Source of the DNA: Actinomycetes bacterium
Lineage (GTDB): Bacteria; Actinomycetota; Acidimicrobiia; Spongiisociales; UBA5794
NCBI GenBank assembly: GCA_024638645.1
Contig: JAHEJX010000014.1
Location: forward strand, 1 to 52,721
Reading direction: 5' to 3'
Length of the DNA: 52,721 nt
Of the stretch, positions 25,666 through 34,313 are shown piece by piece. Every line of letters begins with the position of its first letter. Positions within the stretch are counted from its first letter, which is position 1. The notes under the pieces are model-generated. The model ran no database searches, was not told where the DNA came from, and saw only the letters and a program-made list of their open reading frames with translations. The position numbers were made by a program, and so were the translations under genes.

Positions 25666-26484
25666 TTGGCGACGCTTGTTGCTTTCCACGCTCACCCGGA
25701 CGACGAGTCCATATCGATGGGCGGCACCATGGCTCGTGCCGCAGCCGGCGGGCACAAGGTCGTGGTCGTCACTGCTACAGACGGCGCAGTTGGTGAAGTG
25801 GAAGACGGGTTCCTGGCTCCCCACGAGACGCTCGAGCAGCGGCGCGCTGCAGAGCTTCAGGAGGCGGCGCGCATCCTTGGGATCGAGAAGGCAATCCAGC
25901 TCGGCTACCGGGACTCCGGAATGATGGGCACTGCGGACAACGAGCACCCGAATTGTTTCTGGCGAGCCGAAGTCGAAGAGGCTGCCGCCAAATTGGCCGC
26001 GATCCTCTGCGAAGAGGCAGCCGATGTCCTCACGGTGTATGACAGCCATGGCGGCTACGGTCATCCGGACCACATCCAAGTGCACCGAGTCGGCCACGCT
26101 GCAGCCAATCTCGCCGGAGTGGAGTGGGTCTACGAAGTGTCAATGAATCGAGACCGAATCAAAGCCATGCGCGACATGCGTCCCGATCCAGAAGAAGATC
26201 TCGACGACAGGGACGATCGCATTGACTTCGACAAGATCGGACTACCCGAGGCTGAGATCACAACGGCGGTTGATGTGGCAGATCTGCTTGATACCAAACG
26301 GGCGGCCATGGCCGCCCATCAGAGCCAGATCGACGAGGCCAGTTGGTTCCTACAGCTGCCGCCTGAGGCGTTCCTGATGTCCTTCGGCACGGAGTGGTTC
26401 CGACGGGTCAGTCCGGAGTTTTACGGCGATCCCCAGTCCGATCGAGAGAATTGGATTATCCCAGAGGAGTTGGTCGGACCATGA
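25666..26484 (+). CDS. PIG-L family deacetylase, Mca/MshB-like
   Basis: A 272-residue zinc hydrolase. The TTG at 25666 is chosen because CAGGAG stands five bases upstream and the translation then begins MATLVAFHAHPDDE, the conserved N-terminus of the family. Zinc ligands are in AHPDDES and GGYGHPDHIQVHRVGH. The GHPDH block followed by a basic helix is typical of mycothiol-pathway enzymes: MshB, which deacetylates GlcNAc-inositol, or Mca, which cleaves mycothiol conjugates. The sequence alone does not separate them. No other mycothiol gene is near. It overlaps the malic enzyme gene by four bases (ATGA), so the two are translationally coupled. Confidence 0.85.
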   Translation: MATLVAFHAHPDDESISMGGTMARAAAGGHKVVVVTATDGAVGEVEDGFLAPHETLEQRRAAELQEAARILGIEKAIQLGYRDSGMMGTADNEHPNCFWRAEVEEAAAKLAAILCEEAADVLTVYDSHGGYGHPDHIQVHRVGHAAANLAGVEWVYEVSMNRDRIKAMRDMRPDPEEDLDDRDDRIDFDKIGLPEAEITTAVDVADLLDTKRAAMAAHQSQIDEASWFLQLPPEAFLMSFGTEWFRRVSPEFYGDPQSDRENWIIPEELVGP

Positions 26485-28184
26485 AGCGGGCCTATGAAGA
26501 ACACTTTGACCTGACGAGCGGGACTCGCTACGTCGACGTCAGTTTGCGCGGGAGCGACGTGCTCAAGTCTCCGATCCTCAACAAGGACACCGCCTTCACC
26601 CGTGACGAGCGTGACGACCTCAAGCTCTCCGGGCTGCTCCCTGACCACGTCGACGGCATCGAGGCTCAGTTGCAGCGTGTCCAGGCTCAGATGGACCTCA
26701 AGACAACGGATCTGGGACGCCACGTCTACCTGAATAGCCTGATGGACCGCAACGTGACCCTCTTCTACCGCTACCTCCTCGACAATCTCGAGAAGATGGT
26801 GCCGATCATCTATACGCCCACCGTTGCCGAGGCCTCGCGACACTGGAGCCAGATCTTTCGCCGCAGCCGCGGCCTTTACATCACGCCGCGCCACAGGGGG
26901 AAGATCCGGGAAGTCTTGCAGGCCCGCTATTACGCCGAGAGACCCATCGTCGTCGTGACCGACAACGAACGTATTCTCGGCATCGGGGACCAGGGAGCAG
27001 GCGGAATGGGGATACCGATCGGCAAGCTCGCCCTATACACCGCGGCCGCAGGCATCCACCCCGACCGCACCATCCCGGTGTGCCTCGATGTCGGGACCAA
27101 CAACGAGGAGTTGCTGAGCGATCCGCTCTACGTCGGTTACCGCGAGCATCGGCTGACCGGGGACGACTACGACTCGTTCATCGATGAATTCGTCACAGCT
27201 CTCCGGAAGGCTCACCCGGGCGCGCTGCTGCAATGGGAGGACTTCTCGAACCGCACCAGCTTCACCAATCTGCAGCGATATCGAGATGTGCTGCCGTCTT
27301 TCAACGACGACATCCAGGGCACTGCCGCAATGACGGTTGCCGGATTGATTGCTGCGGGACGGGCGTCGCACCATTCGATTTCTGAACATCGGGTTGTGAT
27401 CCTCGGGTCAGGATCGGCCGGTATTGGAATCCACGACCACATCGTTGCGGCGATGGTCGACGACGGCCTCGATTCGATAGCTGCGCTCAACAGGGTCTAC
27501 GTGCTCGACTCCAAGGGCCTGGTCGTCGATAGCCGTGACGACCTCAATCCGGAAAAGCACCGGATTGCAGTGCATGCTTCCGCTGTGGCGGATTGGCCGG
27601 GCGGCCCTGTGTGGGATCTCGACGCGGTTGTCGCCGGCGCCAAGCCGACAGCGCTGATCGGAGTGAGCGGCCAGGCCGGAGCCTTCACTGAATCAGTGGT
27701 GCGCTCCGCGGCCATGGACATCGATCGACCGGTCGTCATGCCGATGTCGAATCCGACGTCGCACGCAGAGGCAACCCCGGAAGAGATCATGCACTGGACC
27801 GAGGGGAGGGCACTGGTTGCCACCGGCAGTCCCTTCCCTCCTGTGAACTACGACGGCCAGGTTCACACGATTGGCCAGGCGAACAATGTCTTCATCTTTC
27901 CCGGAATGGGACTCGGCGTAGTGGCGTCGGCTGCGGGCAAGGTGACAGACGGAATGTTCCTCGCCGCCGCCAAGGCACTCGCCGACGAGCTGACAGCATC
28001 CGACTTCAGCGCTGGCGCTCTCTATCCGTCCATCGATCGCGTCCGTCATGTGTCCCGAGCCGTGGCGATCGCCGTGTTTCGTCAAGCCATCGCCGACGGG
28101 GTGGCGCCCGCAGTCACCAACGTCGAGGCAGCCATCGACACCGAGATCTGGGCGCCTGAGTACGTCCCATATCGGGCCGTCTGA
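26481..28184 (+). CDS. NAD-dependent malic enzyme
   Basis: Oxidatively decarboxylates malate to pyruvate. 567 residues, the long (eukaryote-like/SfcA) form. The ATG at 26481 is coupled to the deacetylase stop by ATGA. Motifs are LMDRNVTLFYRYLLDNLEKM, IIYTPTVAEASRHWSQIFRR, VVTDNERILGIGDQGAGGMG with the active-site residues, GTNNEELLSDPLYVG, WEDFSNRTSF, FNDDIQGTAAMTVAG as the metal site, and the NAD-binding VVILGSGSAGIGIHD. The C-terminal part has PMSNPTSHAEATPEE and GQANNVFIFPGMGLG. It can feed pyruvate to the PPDK-like enzyme at 10-12.5 kb, but the genes are 14 kb apart and no regulation is shared. Confidence 0.95.
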   Translation: MKRAYEEHFDLTSGTRYVDVSLRGSDVLKSPILNKDTAFTRDERDDLKLSGLLPDHVDGIEAQLQRVQAQMDLKTTDLGRHVYLNSLMDRNVTLFYRYLLDNLEKMVPIIYTPTVAEASRHWSQIFRRSRGLYITPRHRGKIREVLQARYYAERPIVVVTDNERILGIGDQGAGGMGIPIGKLALYTAAAGIHPDRTIPVCLDVGTNNEELLSDPLYVGYREHRLTGDDYDSFIDEFVTALRKAHPGALLQWEDFSNRTSFTNLQRYRDVLPSFNDDIQGTAAMTVAGLIAAGRASHHSISEHRVVILGSGSAGIGIHDHIVAAMVDDGLDSIAALNRVYVLDSKGLVVDSRDDLNPEKHRIAVHASAVADWPGGPVWDLDAVVAGAKPTALIGVSGQAGAFTESVVRSAAMDIDRPVVMPMSNPTSHAEATPEEIMHWTEGRALVATGSPFPPVNYDGQVHTIGQANNVFIFPGMGLGVVASAAGKVTDGMFLAAAKALADELTASDFSAGALYPSIDRVRHVSRAVAIAVFRQAIADGVAPAVTNVEAAIDTEIWAPEYVPYRAV

Positions 28185-28185
28185 A

Positions 28186-28854
28186 TTGCACGTAGTCGGG
28201 ATGGACGGGTGGCGCGGCGGTTGGGTGGTCGTAGAGCTTGATTCCGGTGTATTCCATGGCGCCGGGATATTCGCAACGGCGGGCGAAGTTGTCGCCGCTC
28301 ACGGCTCTGCCGCCACCGTGGCAGCCGACATCCCAATCGGGCTCCCGACATCGGGGCGTCGCGAAGCCGATACGTTGGCGCAAGAGCGTCTCGGCCGGCG
28401 TAGGTCGACCGTTTTCTACTGCCCGCCGCGCGATGTTCTCGAACTCGACTCATACGCGGAGGCCAACACGCTCTCCAAGCAGCGTCACGGTTTCGGCATC
28501 TCGAAACAGTCCTACATGCTGCGTCAAAAGATCCTCGAGGTCGATGCGGTCATTGGCGCCGGAGCCACGATTTATGAAGTGCACCCTGAGGTGGCATTTC
28601 GGGCACTTGTTGGCAAAGAGCTCGCCTCGAAGAGGACGTATGCCGGACAACGATCCAGGGAGGCGGCCTTGGCTGATGTCGGAATCGAACTGCCGGACGA
28701 TCTCGGCGAAGCCGGCGGTGTTCCCGTAGACGACGTGCTCGATGCCGCAGTTGTTGCTTATGTTGCATATCGGATCGCGACGGGTGTTGCCGAGTCTCTG
28801 CCACCGCGGGCGCCTCGTGACGCGCACGGCAGGCAGATGGCGATCTGGTTCTAG
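28186..28854 (+). CDS. DUF429 domain protein
   Basis: A 222-residue protein of the DUF429 family, an RNase H-like fold of unknown activity. Starting at TTG 28186, one base after the malic enzyme stop, the sequence reads LHVVGMDGWRGGWVVVEL, matching the family's opening VGVDGCRGGW; an ATG at 28201 would cut into this motif. Other landmarks are VAADIPIGLPTSGRREAD, VFYCPPRDVLEL, GISKQSYMLRQKILEVDAVI and IYEVHPEVAFRAL, then VDDVLDAAVVAYVAYRI near the end. The gene lies directly behind malic enzyme and is probably in that operon. Function is not known. Confidence 0.85.
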   Translation: MHVVGMDGWRGGWVVVELDSGVFHGAGIFATAGEVVAAHGSAATVAADIPIGLPTSGRREADTLAQERLGRRRSTVFYCPPRDVLELDSYAEANTLSKQRHGFGISKQSYMLRQKILEVDAVIGAGATIYEVHPEVAFRALVGKELASKRTYAGQRSREAALADVGIELPDDLGEAGGVPVDDVLDAAVVAYVAYRIATGVAESLPPRAPRDAHGRQMAIWF

Positions 28855-29846
28855 GAGCGAAATCGGTCAAACGGCTCGATCGTGACTCCAGACCCGGCGG
28901 CGGCTTCGCGCAGCGACTCGAGAGCCGGCCGCAAGTCAACAGGAGACTCTGCAGCCCGTGCCAGCAGATCGAGGCTCGGAAGTTCGCCAATCGCGAAGGT
29001 ATCCGGCGCGATCGTATCCAGCTCAGACCAGTCGAACGGCACTGCCACAGTGGGTCGCAATCGGGGGCGCAGCGACCAGGGTGCCACCGAGGTCGAGCCC
29101 CAGCGGTTGCGCAGCCAATCGCAGAAGACCCGACCCTGCCGATTTGCCTTGCGGAACTCGGTTGTCAGGACGTCCGGGTGCTGAGCGGACAAAACCGCAG
29201 CTGCCAGCTGCCCGAGTTCGTCGACTTCCGGGACTGTCAGTGTGGGCGAGATCATGGCGGTCAAGTGGTATCCCTTGCTGCCGGTGGCAACGGGGGTGGT
29301 CGGCACGCCGATCCCTTCGAACAGTTCCCGAGTCAACAGCGCCGCCTCGCGCACGATGGCGACTGAGCCCTCGGGCGGATCGAGGTCGATGATGAATCGA
29401 TCCGGGTAATTGGGCGCGGTAATCGTGGTCGTGGGTATGTGAAATGTGATCGTGTTCTGATTCGCCAGGTATTCGATGCCCGCGACGGTGGTCACGACGG
29501 GATGGTTGGTCGTGCCGTCTTGGCGCTCGACGACATGGCGACCGATGTAGTCGGGGAAGTAGTCGGCGGCGTTCTTCTGCATGAACCCTTGGCCCGCCAC
29601 GCCCCGCGGAAAACGTTGCAATGTGAGCGGCCGATCGATGATGTGGTGCAGCAGGCGCTCTCCAACGGCCGAATAATGGGCGACGACTTCGCCCTTCGTC
29701 GTACCGGTCGTCGGGTAGACGACCCTACCGGCGCTCGAGACTTCAACCACAGGGTGAGGGTACGGCGTCTGGACCGATCGAGCAGGCAACATCCGTTGCG
29801 GAGGTGCTATCGGGAGGCCCTGACCGGCGCGGATCTGCTTGACCAT
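28851..29846 (-). CDS. LigD-type polymerase/primase domain protein
   Basis: A 331-residue protein of the archaeo-eukaryotic primase superfamily, corresponding to the polymerase domain of LigD (PF21686-like), which adds nucleotides at broken ends in non-homologous end joining. Landmarks are VYPTTGTTKGEVVAHYSAVG, DRPLTLQRFPRGVAGQGFMQ, FIIDLDPPEGSVAIVREAAL with the DxD catalytic pair, GSKGYHLTAMI and GRVFCDWLRNRWGSTSVAPW. The start MVKQIRAGQGLP at 29846 is the most plausible; the frame continues to 29981. It stands alone here, with no ligase domain, phosphoesterase domain or Ku gene beside it. Its 3' end overlaps DUF429 by four bases and it is divergent from the Na/Pi symporter. Confidence 0.88.
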   Translation of the reverse strand: MVKQIRAGQGLPIAPPQRMLPARSVQTPYPHPVVEVSSAGRVVYPTTGTTKGEVVAHYSAVGERLLHHIIDRPLTLQRFPRGVAGQGFMQKNAADYFPDYIGRHVVERQDGTTNHPVVTTVAGIEYLANQNTITFHIPTTTITAPNYPDRFIIDLDPPEGSVAIVREAALLTRELFEGIGVPTTPVATGSKGYHLTAMISPTLTVPEVDELGQLAAAVLSAQHPDVLTTEFRKANRQGRVFCDWLRNRWGSTSVAPWSLRPRLRPTVAVPFDWSELDTIAPDTFAIGELPSLDLLARAAESPVDLRPALESLREAAAGSGVTIEPFDRFRS

Positions 29847-29907
29847 GGATCGAATATCTTGACCTGATTTGCATGGGGGCCATGCCAGTCGGCAATATGC
29901 CGCGCGC

Positions 29908-31053
29908 ATGGCTGATCGTCCCCCCGCAGCTGAGTCGCCATCTCGTACCTTGCCGCCTCTGGCGCGGGCGGTGCTGGTCATTGCCCTGCTCTACGTTTTC
30001 CTGGCCGCCGTGCGCCTCCTCGAAGGCGGCATCAAGGGATTCGGCTCAGACTTCACCGATGCGCTCTTCCAGGGAGTGAGCAATCCCGTTGCGGGTTTGG
30101 CCGTGGGCGTCCTCGGCACCGTGCTCGTCCAGTCTTCGTCTGTCTCGACGACCACCATCGTCGGCCTCGTCGCCAGCGGCGTGCTCGACGTGCAAAGCGC
30201 GGTCCCCATGATCATGGGCGCCAACATCGGCACGACCGTCACCAACACGCTGGTTGCGCTCACTCACATGCGGCGCTCAAGCGAGTTCAAGTTGGCTTTC
30301 ACGGCGGCCACGATGCACGACTTCTTCAACTTGCTCGCGGTGGTCATCTTGCTGCCCCTGGAGCTCACAACCCGCGTGCTTTCCAAGGCAGCTGAGGCAA
30401 TCACCGAGGCAGTCTCAGGTGGAAGCGTCGGGGGCAGCTTCAACAGCCCTATCAAAGGCGCCGTCAAGTGGTTGGCAGGCAAGATTGAGGGGTTGATCGA
30501 GCCGCTGTTCGGGGAAGGCAACGTCTACGCAGCAGCTCTGCTCGTCCTCGGAATCGGCCTGATCTTTATCACGCTCACGCTGATCACGAAGAACATGCGG
30601 CTGCTTGTCGCCAGGCGCATCGAGACATCGCTGAATGCCGCGCTGGCCAAGTCAGGGCTCATTGGCATGGCGACCGGCATGATCGTGACGATTGCAGTTC
30701 AGTCCTCCAGCATCACTACGTCGATCCTCATACCGCTGGTCGCTTCTGGAATCCTGATAGTCCGCAACGCCTATCCCATCACACTCGGCGCGAACGTCGG
30801 CACGACGATCACCGCGCTGCTGGCGGCGCTTGGCGCGGGCGAGGTCGATGCGTTGACCATCGCCTTTGTGCATACCCTGTTCAACTTGTCAGGGATCGTG
30901 CTTCTTTATCCTTTGTCGCGCATTCGCTACATTCCTGTGCAAGCGGCAGAGCGCCTTGCCGACGTAGCCCTCGAGCATCGCTGGCTGGCTCTGGGATACA
31001 CCGGCGGGGTTTTTGTGTTGCTACCAATAACGTTGATTGCGCTGTTGAGATAG
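29908..31053 (+). CDS. Na+/phosphate cotransporter family protein
   Basis: A 381-residue membrane protein importing (or balancing) phosphate with sodium. The two inverted repeats each show the QSSS motif: GTVLVQSSSVSTTTIVGLVA followed by MGANIGTTVTNTLVAL, and IVTIAVQSSSITTSILIPL followed by LGANVGTTITALLAALGAG. There are about eight to ten membrane helices and a longer cytoplasmic loop in the middle (SKAAEAITEAVSGG). The ATG at 29908 (MADRPPAAESPS) fits; the frame starts at 29869 without a clear site. A PhoU-domain gene follows eight bases downstream, the common pairing for this family. It could adjust phosphate uptake independently of PstSCAB. Confidence 0.93.
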   Translation: MADRPPAAESPSRTLPPLARAVLVIALLYVFLAAVRLLEGGIKGFGSDFTDALFQGVSNPVAGLAVGVLGTVLVQSSSVSTTTIVGLVASGVLDVQSAVPMIMGANIGTTVTNTLVALTHMRRSSEFKLAFTAATMHDFFNLLAVVILLPLELTTRVLSKAAEAITEAVSGGSVGGSFNSPIKGAVKWLAGKIEGLIEPLFGEGNVYAAALLVLGIGLIFITLTLITKNMRLLVARRIETSLNAALAKSGLIGMATGMIVTIAVQSSSITTSILIPLVASGILIVRNAYPITLGANVGTTITALLAALGAGEVDALTIAFVHTLFNLSGIVLLYPLSRIRYIPVQAAERLADVALEHRWLALGYTGGVFVLLPITLIALLR

Positions 31054-31061
31054 GGGACAGC

Positions 31062-31739
31062 ATGTTTGAGTTTTTCAAAAGCACGGGTCACAGTGCCATC
31101 GAATCTGTTGAGCAGATGCTGGTGACGATGCTCACCGACGGGCACGAGGTCTACACGACGGCTACCGATGCGTTGTTCGGCGGCGGCAAGTCGAAAGAAA
31201 CCAAGCGGGAAGTCCGTGCGACCGACAAAGGAATCAACCAGGCCCAGCGTGACGTCCGTCGCGAACTGATGCTTCACGCCGCCGTTTCGGAGTCCGTCGA
31301 TCTGCCGCTCGTCTTGAGTTACATGAGCGTGGTCAAAGACGCTGAGCGCATCGGCGACTACGCCAAGAACATCTACGACATCGTGCGCTACGGCGCCGAC
31401 TTCCAAGGCGCGCCCGATCGAGACGTGCTCAACGGCTACCGGCAAGCAGTCGGGGATCTCATCTTGGAAGCGGCGGCCGTCTTCGAATCTCGCGACGAGG
31501 AGCGCGCTCAACAGCTCGTCGACAAAGCAGACGGCTTCCTAGACGAGCATGATGCCGCGGTCAAGGCAGCATTCAACATGGATGGGGCGGTTCCCGATGC
31601 CGTCGCCCGGGCTCTCTATTTCCGCTATCTGAAGCGCATCACAGCTCACATCATGAACTTGCTGACCGCGCTTGTGATGCCGGTCGATCAGCTCGACTAC
31701 TACGACGAGGACAAGGAAGACAGGCGCGACACCGCCTGA
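31062..31739 (+). CDS. PhoU-domain protein
   Basis: A 225-residue helical metal-binding protein of the PhoU family, which modulates phosphate transport. It lacks the full two-domain repeat of classical PhoU but has the signature VVKDAERIGDYAKNIYDIVR in the first bundle and RYLKRITAHIMNLLTALVMP in the second. The segment RATDKGINQAQRDVRREL resembles the N-terminal helix of the family. With only eight bases after the Na/Pi symporter stop, it is surely co-transcribed and probably regulates that transporter. The acidic C-terminus DYYDEDKEDRRDTA is typical of stand-alone forms. A 72-base gap with a strong palindrome separates it from the IclR gene. Confidence 0.88.
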   Translation: MFEFFKSTGHSAIESVEQMLVTMLTDGHEVYTTATDALFGGGKSKETKREVRATDKGINQAQRDVRRELMLHAAVSESVDLPLVLSYMSVVKDAERIGDYAKNIYDIVRYGADFQGAPDRDVLNGYRQAVGDLILEAAAVFESRDEERAQQLVDKADGFLDEHDAAVKAAFNMDGAVPDAVARALYFRYLKRITAHIMNLLTALVMPVDQLDYYDEDKEDRRDTA

Positions 31740-31775
31740 CCCAAGGTATCAATTCCCAGCCCGCTCAGCGGGACT

Positions 31776-31792
31776 GTTCCACGATGTGGAAC
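31776..31792. promoter_or_regulatory. Perfect 17-base inverted repeat before the IclR gene (operator)
   Basis: GTTCCAC-GAT-GTGGAAC is a perfect 7+3+7 inverted repeat, 19 bases upstream of the IclR start codon. IclR-family proteins bind short palindromes of this size near their own promoter, so it is a strong candidate for autoregulation. A second half-site, GTGGAA, occurs at 31804-31809. A -10-like TATCGT at 31800-31805 would place the transcript start near the GTG itself. Confidence 0.65.
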
Positions 31793-31811
31793 GTCGGGCT
31801 ATCGTGGAATC

Positions 31812-32567
31812 GTGTCTGGTGTGCAGTCGGTTGAGCGGGCTTTCAAGATCCTCGAGGCTTTGGCCGTGGCCCCTTCTGGCGTTTCCGACATGGCACGGAG
31901 GGTGAATCTGCCAAAGAGCACCGTCGCCCGACTGCTGGCAACACTCGAGGCCACCAACGCCGTCGAACGCGGTCCCGACGGCCTGACGTACAGAGTCGGG
32001 TCGGCGTTGCGGGGCATTGCGGCTTCGATCGACGGCTCGATTGGACTCGTTGAGATGGCGCGACCAACCCTCGCTCGGCTGGCGTCCCTGACCGACGAGG
32101 CAGCGGGCTTCGCAGTTGCTGCGGGCTACCAAGTCCACTATCTCGCCCAGGCCGACAGCGACCGCACAGTGCAGGTCAGGGACTGGAGTGGTGAGCTGAT
32201 TCCGATGCATCTGGTGCCGTCGGGATTGGCGATCTTGGCGCAGTGGCCCGCGGAAGACATCGACGGCTATGTGTCGCGAGCCCTGGAAGGCCGGACGCCA
32301 CGCTCCATCACAGGTCCCGACCAGCTCCTGGCGCGACTCGCAGACGTTCGCAAGGCGGGCCACGCCTGGGGCCGCGAAGAGTTTGCCGAGGGTATCAATT
32401 CGGTCGGCGCCGCAATTGTCGACGGCACCGGGAGAGTGCTCGGCGCCATCCACGTACACGGGCCTTCATACCGATTCCCGGTTGCCGGCGATGACGAGAG
32501 GGTGGCTGGTCTTGTGATGGATGCCGCAGCCCGGTTGGCGGCAGCGGCAGCGCGGCTCAGCGGCTGA
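31812..32567 (+). CDS. IclR-family transcriptional regulator
   Basis: A 251-residue regulator starting at GTG 31812. The winged helix-turn-helix is SVERAFKILEALAVAPSGVS, MARRVNLPKSTVARLLATLE and RGPDGLTYRVGSALRG. The C-terminal effector domain has MARPTLARLASLTDEAAGFA, PMHLVPSGLAILAQWP, HAWGREEFAEGINSVGAAIV and GAIHVHGPSYRFP, all characteristic. No good ribosome site precedes the start, and a -10-like element lies right before it, so the mRNA may be leaderless. The 17-base palindrome just upstream is the likely operator. The gene is convergent with the MFS transporter, overlapping it by 11 bases. The effector is unknown. Confidence 0.92.
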   Translation: MSGVQSVERAFKILEALAVAPSGVSDMARRVNLPKSTVARLLATLEATNAVERGPDGLTYRVGSALRGIAASIDGSIGLVEMARPTLARLASLTDEAAGFAVAAGYQVHYLAQADSDRTVQVRDWSGELIPMHLVPSGLAILAQWPAEDIDGYVSRALEGRTPRSITGPDQLLARLADVRKAGHAWGREEFAEGINSVGAAIVDGTGRVLGAIHVHGPSYRFPVAGDDERVAGLVMDAAARLAAAAARLSG

Positions 32568-33834
32568 CCCGGCCACCGTTTCTACGTGTCTTGCCGAGGC
32601 GGGCCACGACTGCGCTGGCCCGTGCCGGGAACGGCCTCCACGGCTTCTGGTCGCTGGTTGAGACCGTTGCCCGTTTGGTCGAGATGCGCAACAAGGCAAA
32701 TAGGCCGACTGCACCATGAGTAACGGCCAACACAACGAAGAAGCCACGCGGTCCCATGAAATCGATGGCAGCCGCAGCCAGCAAAGGTCCTGCGATTGCT
32801 CCCAATCCGGTCACAAAAACGAACAGAGAGCTGGCTGCAACTGCTTGGTTTGGCGAGATGGCATCGTTGATGTGACTGAGCGCCACCGAGTACAGCGGGT
32901 AAGAGAAGCTACCGAAGAGAAGCATCACAGGGAGTAGAAAAAGAAAACTCGGGTTACTCGTTTGTGCGCCCACCACTGCGGCCGCGGCGGCAATGGTCGT
33001 GATGATGAGCAGCGCTCGCCGCCGCGGGACGCGGTCTGACATGTGACCGATCGGCCACTGCAACACGACCGATCCGATCAGGGCGGCCGCCATGAGTGTT
33101 GCGATCTGGCCGGTGGAGAACCCAATCCGTGATGCGTAGACCGGTCCAAGACCAACCAAAGCTCCTGAAGCGAGCCCGCTGCCGACGCCGCCGACGATTC
33201 CCAGTGGGGCGACCTTCCAGGCAGTCGAGAACCCCAGAGTCTCCGGAGCATGGAAGGAAGGTGCGTTGCCTTGCGAGAGGGATATCGGCACCACGGCTAA
33301 GGAAACGAATAGCGAGGCGAGCACGAAGAGTCGGAACTCCGAAGGCTCCGCTACGCCCAAAAACCCCTGGCTGGCGGCGTATCCGCCCATCATCACCAGC
33401 ATGTATACAGAGAGAAGCCGGCCCCGCGTGTTGTTGTCTGCGGCCTGGTTGAGCCAGGACTCGGCGACCACGTAGAGACCGGCCATACAGAAACCGAATA
33501 CCAGCCGCATCAGCGACCAAACCACCGGCGTGACAAAGACGCTGTGAACCAGCGGAGAAGCCGAGGCCAGAGATGCGAGAGCCGCAAAAACCCGAACGTG
33601 ACCGACCCTCTCGAGAATCCGCGGGGCAACCTGCGAACCAAACAGGAACCCTGCGAAGTAGCTCGCCATGATGACCCCCGTCGAGGAAGTGGCGAAACCC
33701 TCGAACTCGGCGCGGAGCCCAAGCAGAGTCCCGAGCAGCCCGTTGCCGAGCATCAGCAATCCCAGAGCGCTAAAAAGTCCCCAGGCCGAGATGATTGCCG
33801 ACGTGGTCTTGGTGCGTTGCAGCGTCACGCTCAT
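32557..33834 (-). CDS. MFS transporter
   Basis: A 425-residue twelve-helix major facilitator. The first half has SAWGLFSALGLLMLGNGLLG, GVIMASYFAGFLFGSQVAPR and FCMAGLYVVAESWLNQAADN; the AESWLN block is typical of the YcaD/UMF-like subgroup. The second half has GPVYASRIGFSTGQIATLMA, VVLQWPIGHMSDRVPRRRAL and SYPLYSVALSHINDAISPNQ. Substrate specificity cannot be read. It begins inside the thioesterase stop codon (ATGA, four-base overlap), so it is the second gene of a thioesterase-MFS operon. Its 3' end overlaps the IclR gene, which could respond to the same compound. Confidence 0.88.
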   Translation of the reverse strand: MSVTLQRTKTTSAIISAWGLFSALGLLMLGNGLLGTLLGLRAEFEGFATSSTGVIMASYFAGFLFGSQVAPRILERVGHVRVFAALASLASASPLVHSVFVTPVVWSLMRLVFGFCMAGLYVVAESWLNQAADNNTRGRLLSVYMLVMMGGYAASQGFLGVAEPSEFRLFVLASLFVSLAVVPISLSQGNAPSFHAPETLGFSTAWKVAPLGIVGGVGSGLASGALVGLGPVYASRIGFSTGQIATLMAAALIGSVVLQWPIGHMSDRVPRRRALLIITTIAAAAAVVGAQTSNPSFLFLLPVMLLFGSFSYPLYSVALSHINDAISPNQAVAASSLFVFVTGLGAIAGPLLAAAAIDFMGPRGFFVVLAVTHGAVGLFALLRISTKRATVSTSDQKPWRPFPARASAVVARLGKTRRNGGRVSR

Positions 33835-34313
33835 TTGGTATTCCTCAAGGAACGGATGGAATCCCCGGCGCCGTGAGGCCAGAGCCGGGCGTGATCGTCC
33901 CTGTCGGACTCGATCGATCCGAGGAGATCGGCCTCCATCGGACTGACCTTGACCCCGTCCATGTCGACGTGCAACAGGAACGCCTCTTGGGTTGCTGCCT
34001 CGTACCCTTCGATCTCATGCACCATGGTGTGAAACAGGTGCAACTTCTTGGCGTCGACACCGAGTACGTAGGTCCGGAACACCAGGGGGTCGGCGAGCTT
34101 GAGCTCGCGCAGGTAGCGAATGTGGGTCTCAACGGTGTAGAACGTGCCGCCGCTGTCGCTGCGATATTTGTCGTCAAAGCCGGCGTGGACCAGGTACGCA
34201 TCCGTGGCATCTCCAAACGCCACGGCGTAGTAGCCCTCATTCATGTGGCCGTTGTAATCGATCCAGGATTCGAGCACCGATGCTCGATAGACCTCGAGCG
34301 GTGAATTGCTCAT
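33831..34313 (-). CDS. Hotdog-fold thioesterase, betainyl-CoA thioesterase-like
   Basis: A 160-residue 4-hydroxybenzoyl-CoA-thioesterase-fold protein beginning MSNSPLEVYRASVLESWI. The key block SWIDYNGHMNEGYYAVAFGD holds the catalytic Asp/Asn-Gly-His arrangement of the family. It continues FYTVETHIRYLRELKLADP, GVDAKKLHLFHTMVHEI and QEAFLLHVDMDGVKVSPME. The same pattern is found in thioesterases of L-carnitine degradation, which make glycine betaine, so a role in carnitine or betaine metabolism is possible and would fit the C1 genes divergently encoded next door. That link is inference. The longer frame to 34502 has no obvious start site. It overlaps the MFS gene by four bases. Confidence 0.8.
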   Translation of the reverse strand: MSNSPLEVYRASVLESWIDYNGHMNEGYYAVAFGDATDAYLVHAGFDDKYRSDSGGTFYTVETHIRYLRELKLADPLVFRTYVLGVDAKKLHLFHTMVHEIEGYEAATQEAFLLHVDMDGVKVSPMEADLLGSIESDRDDHARLWPHGAGDSIRSLRNTK

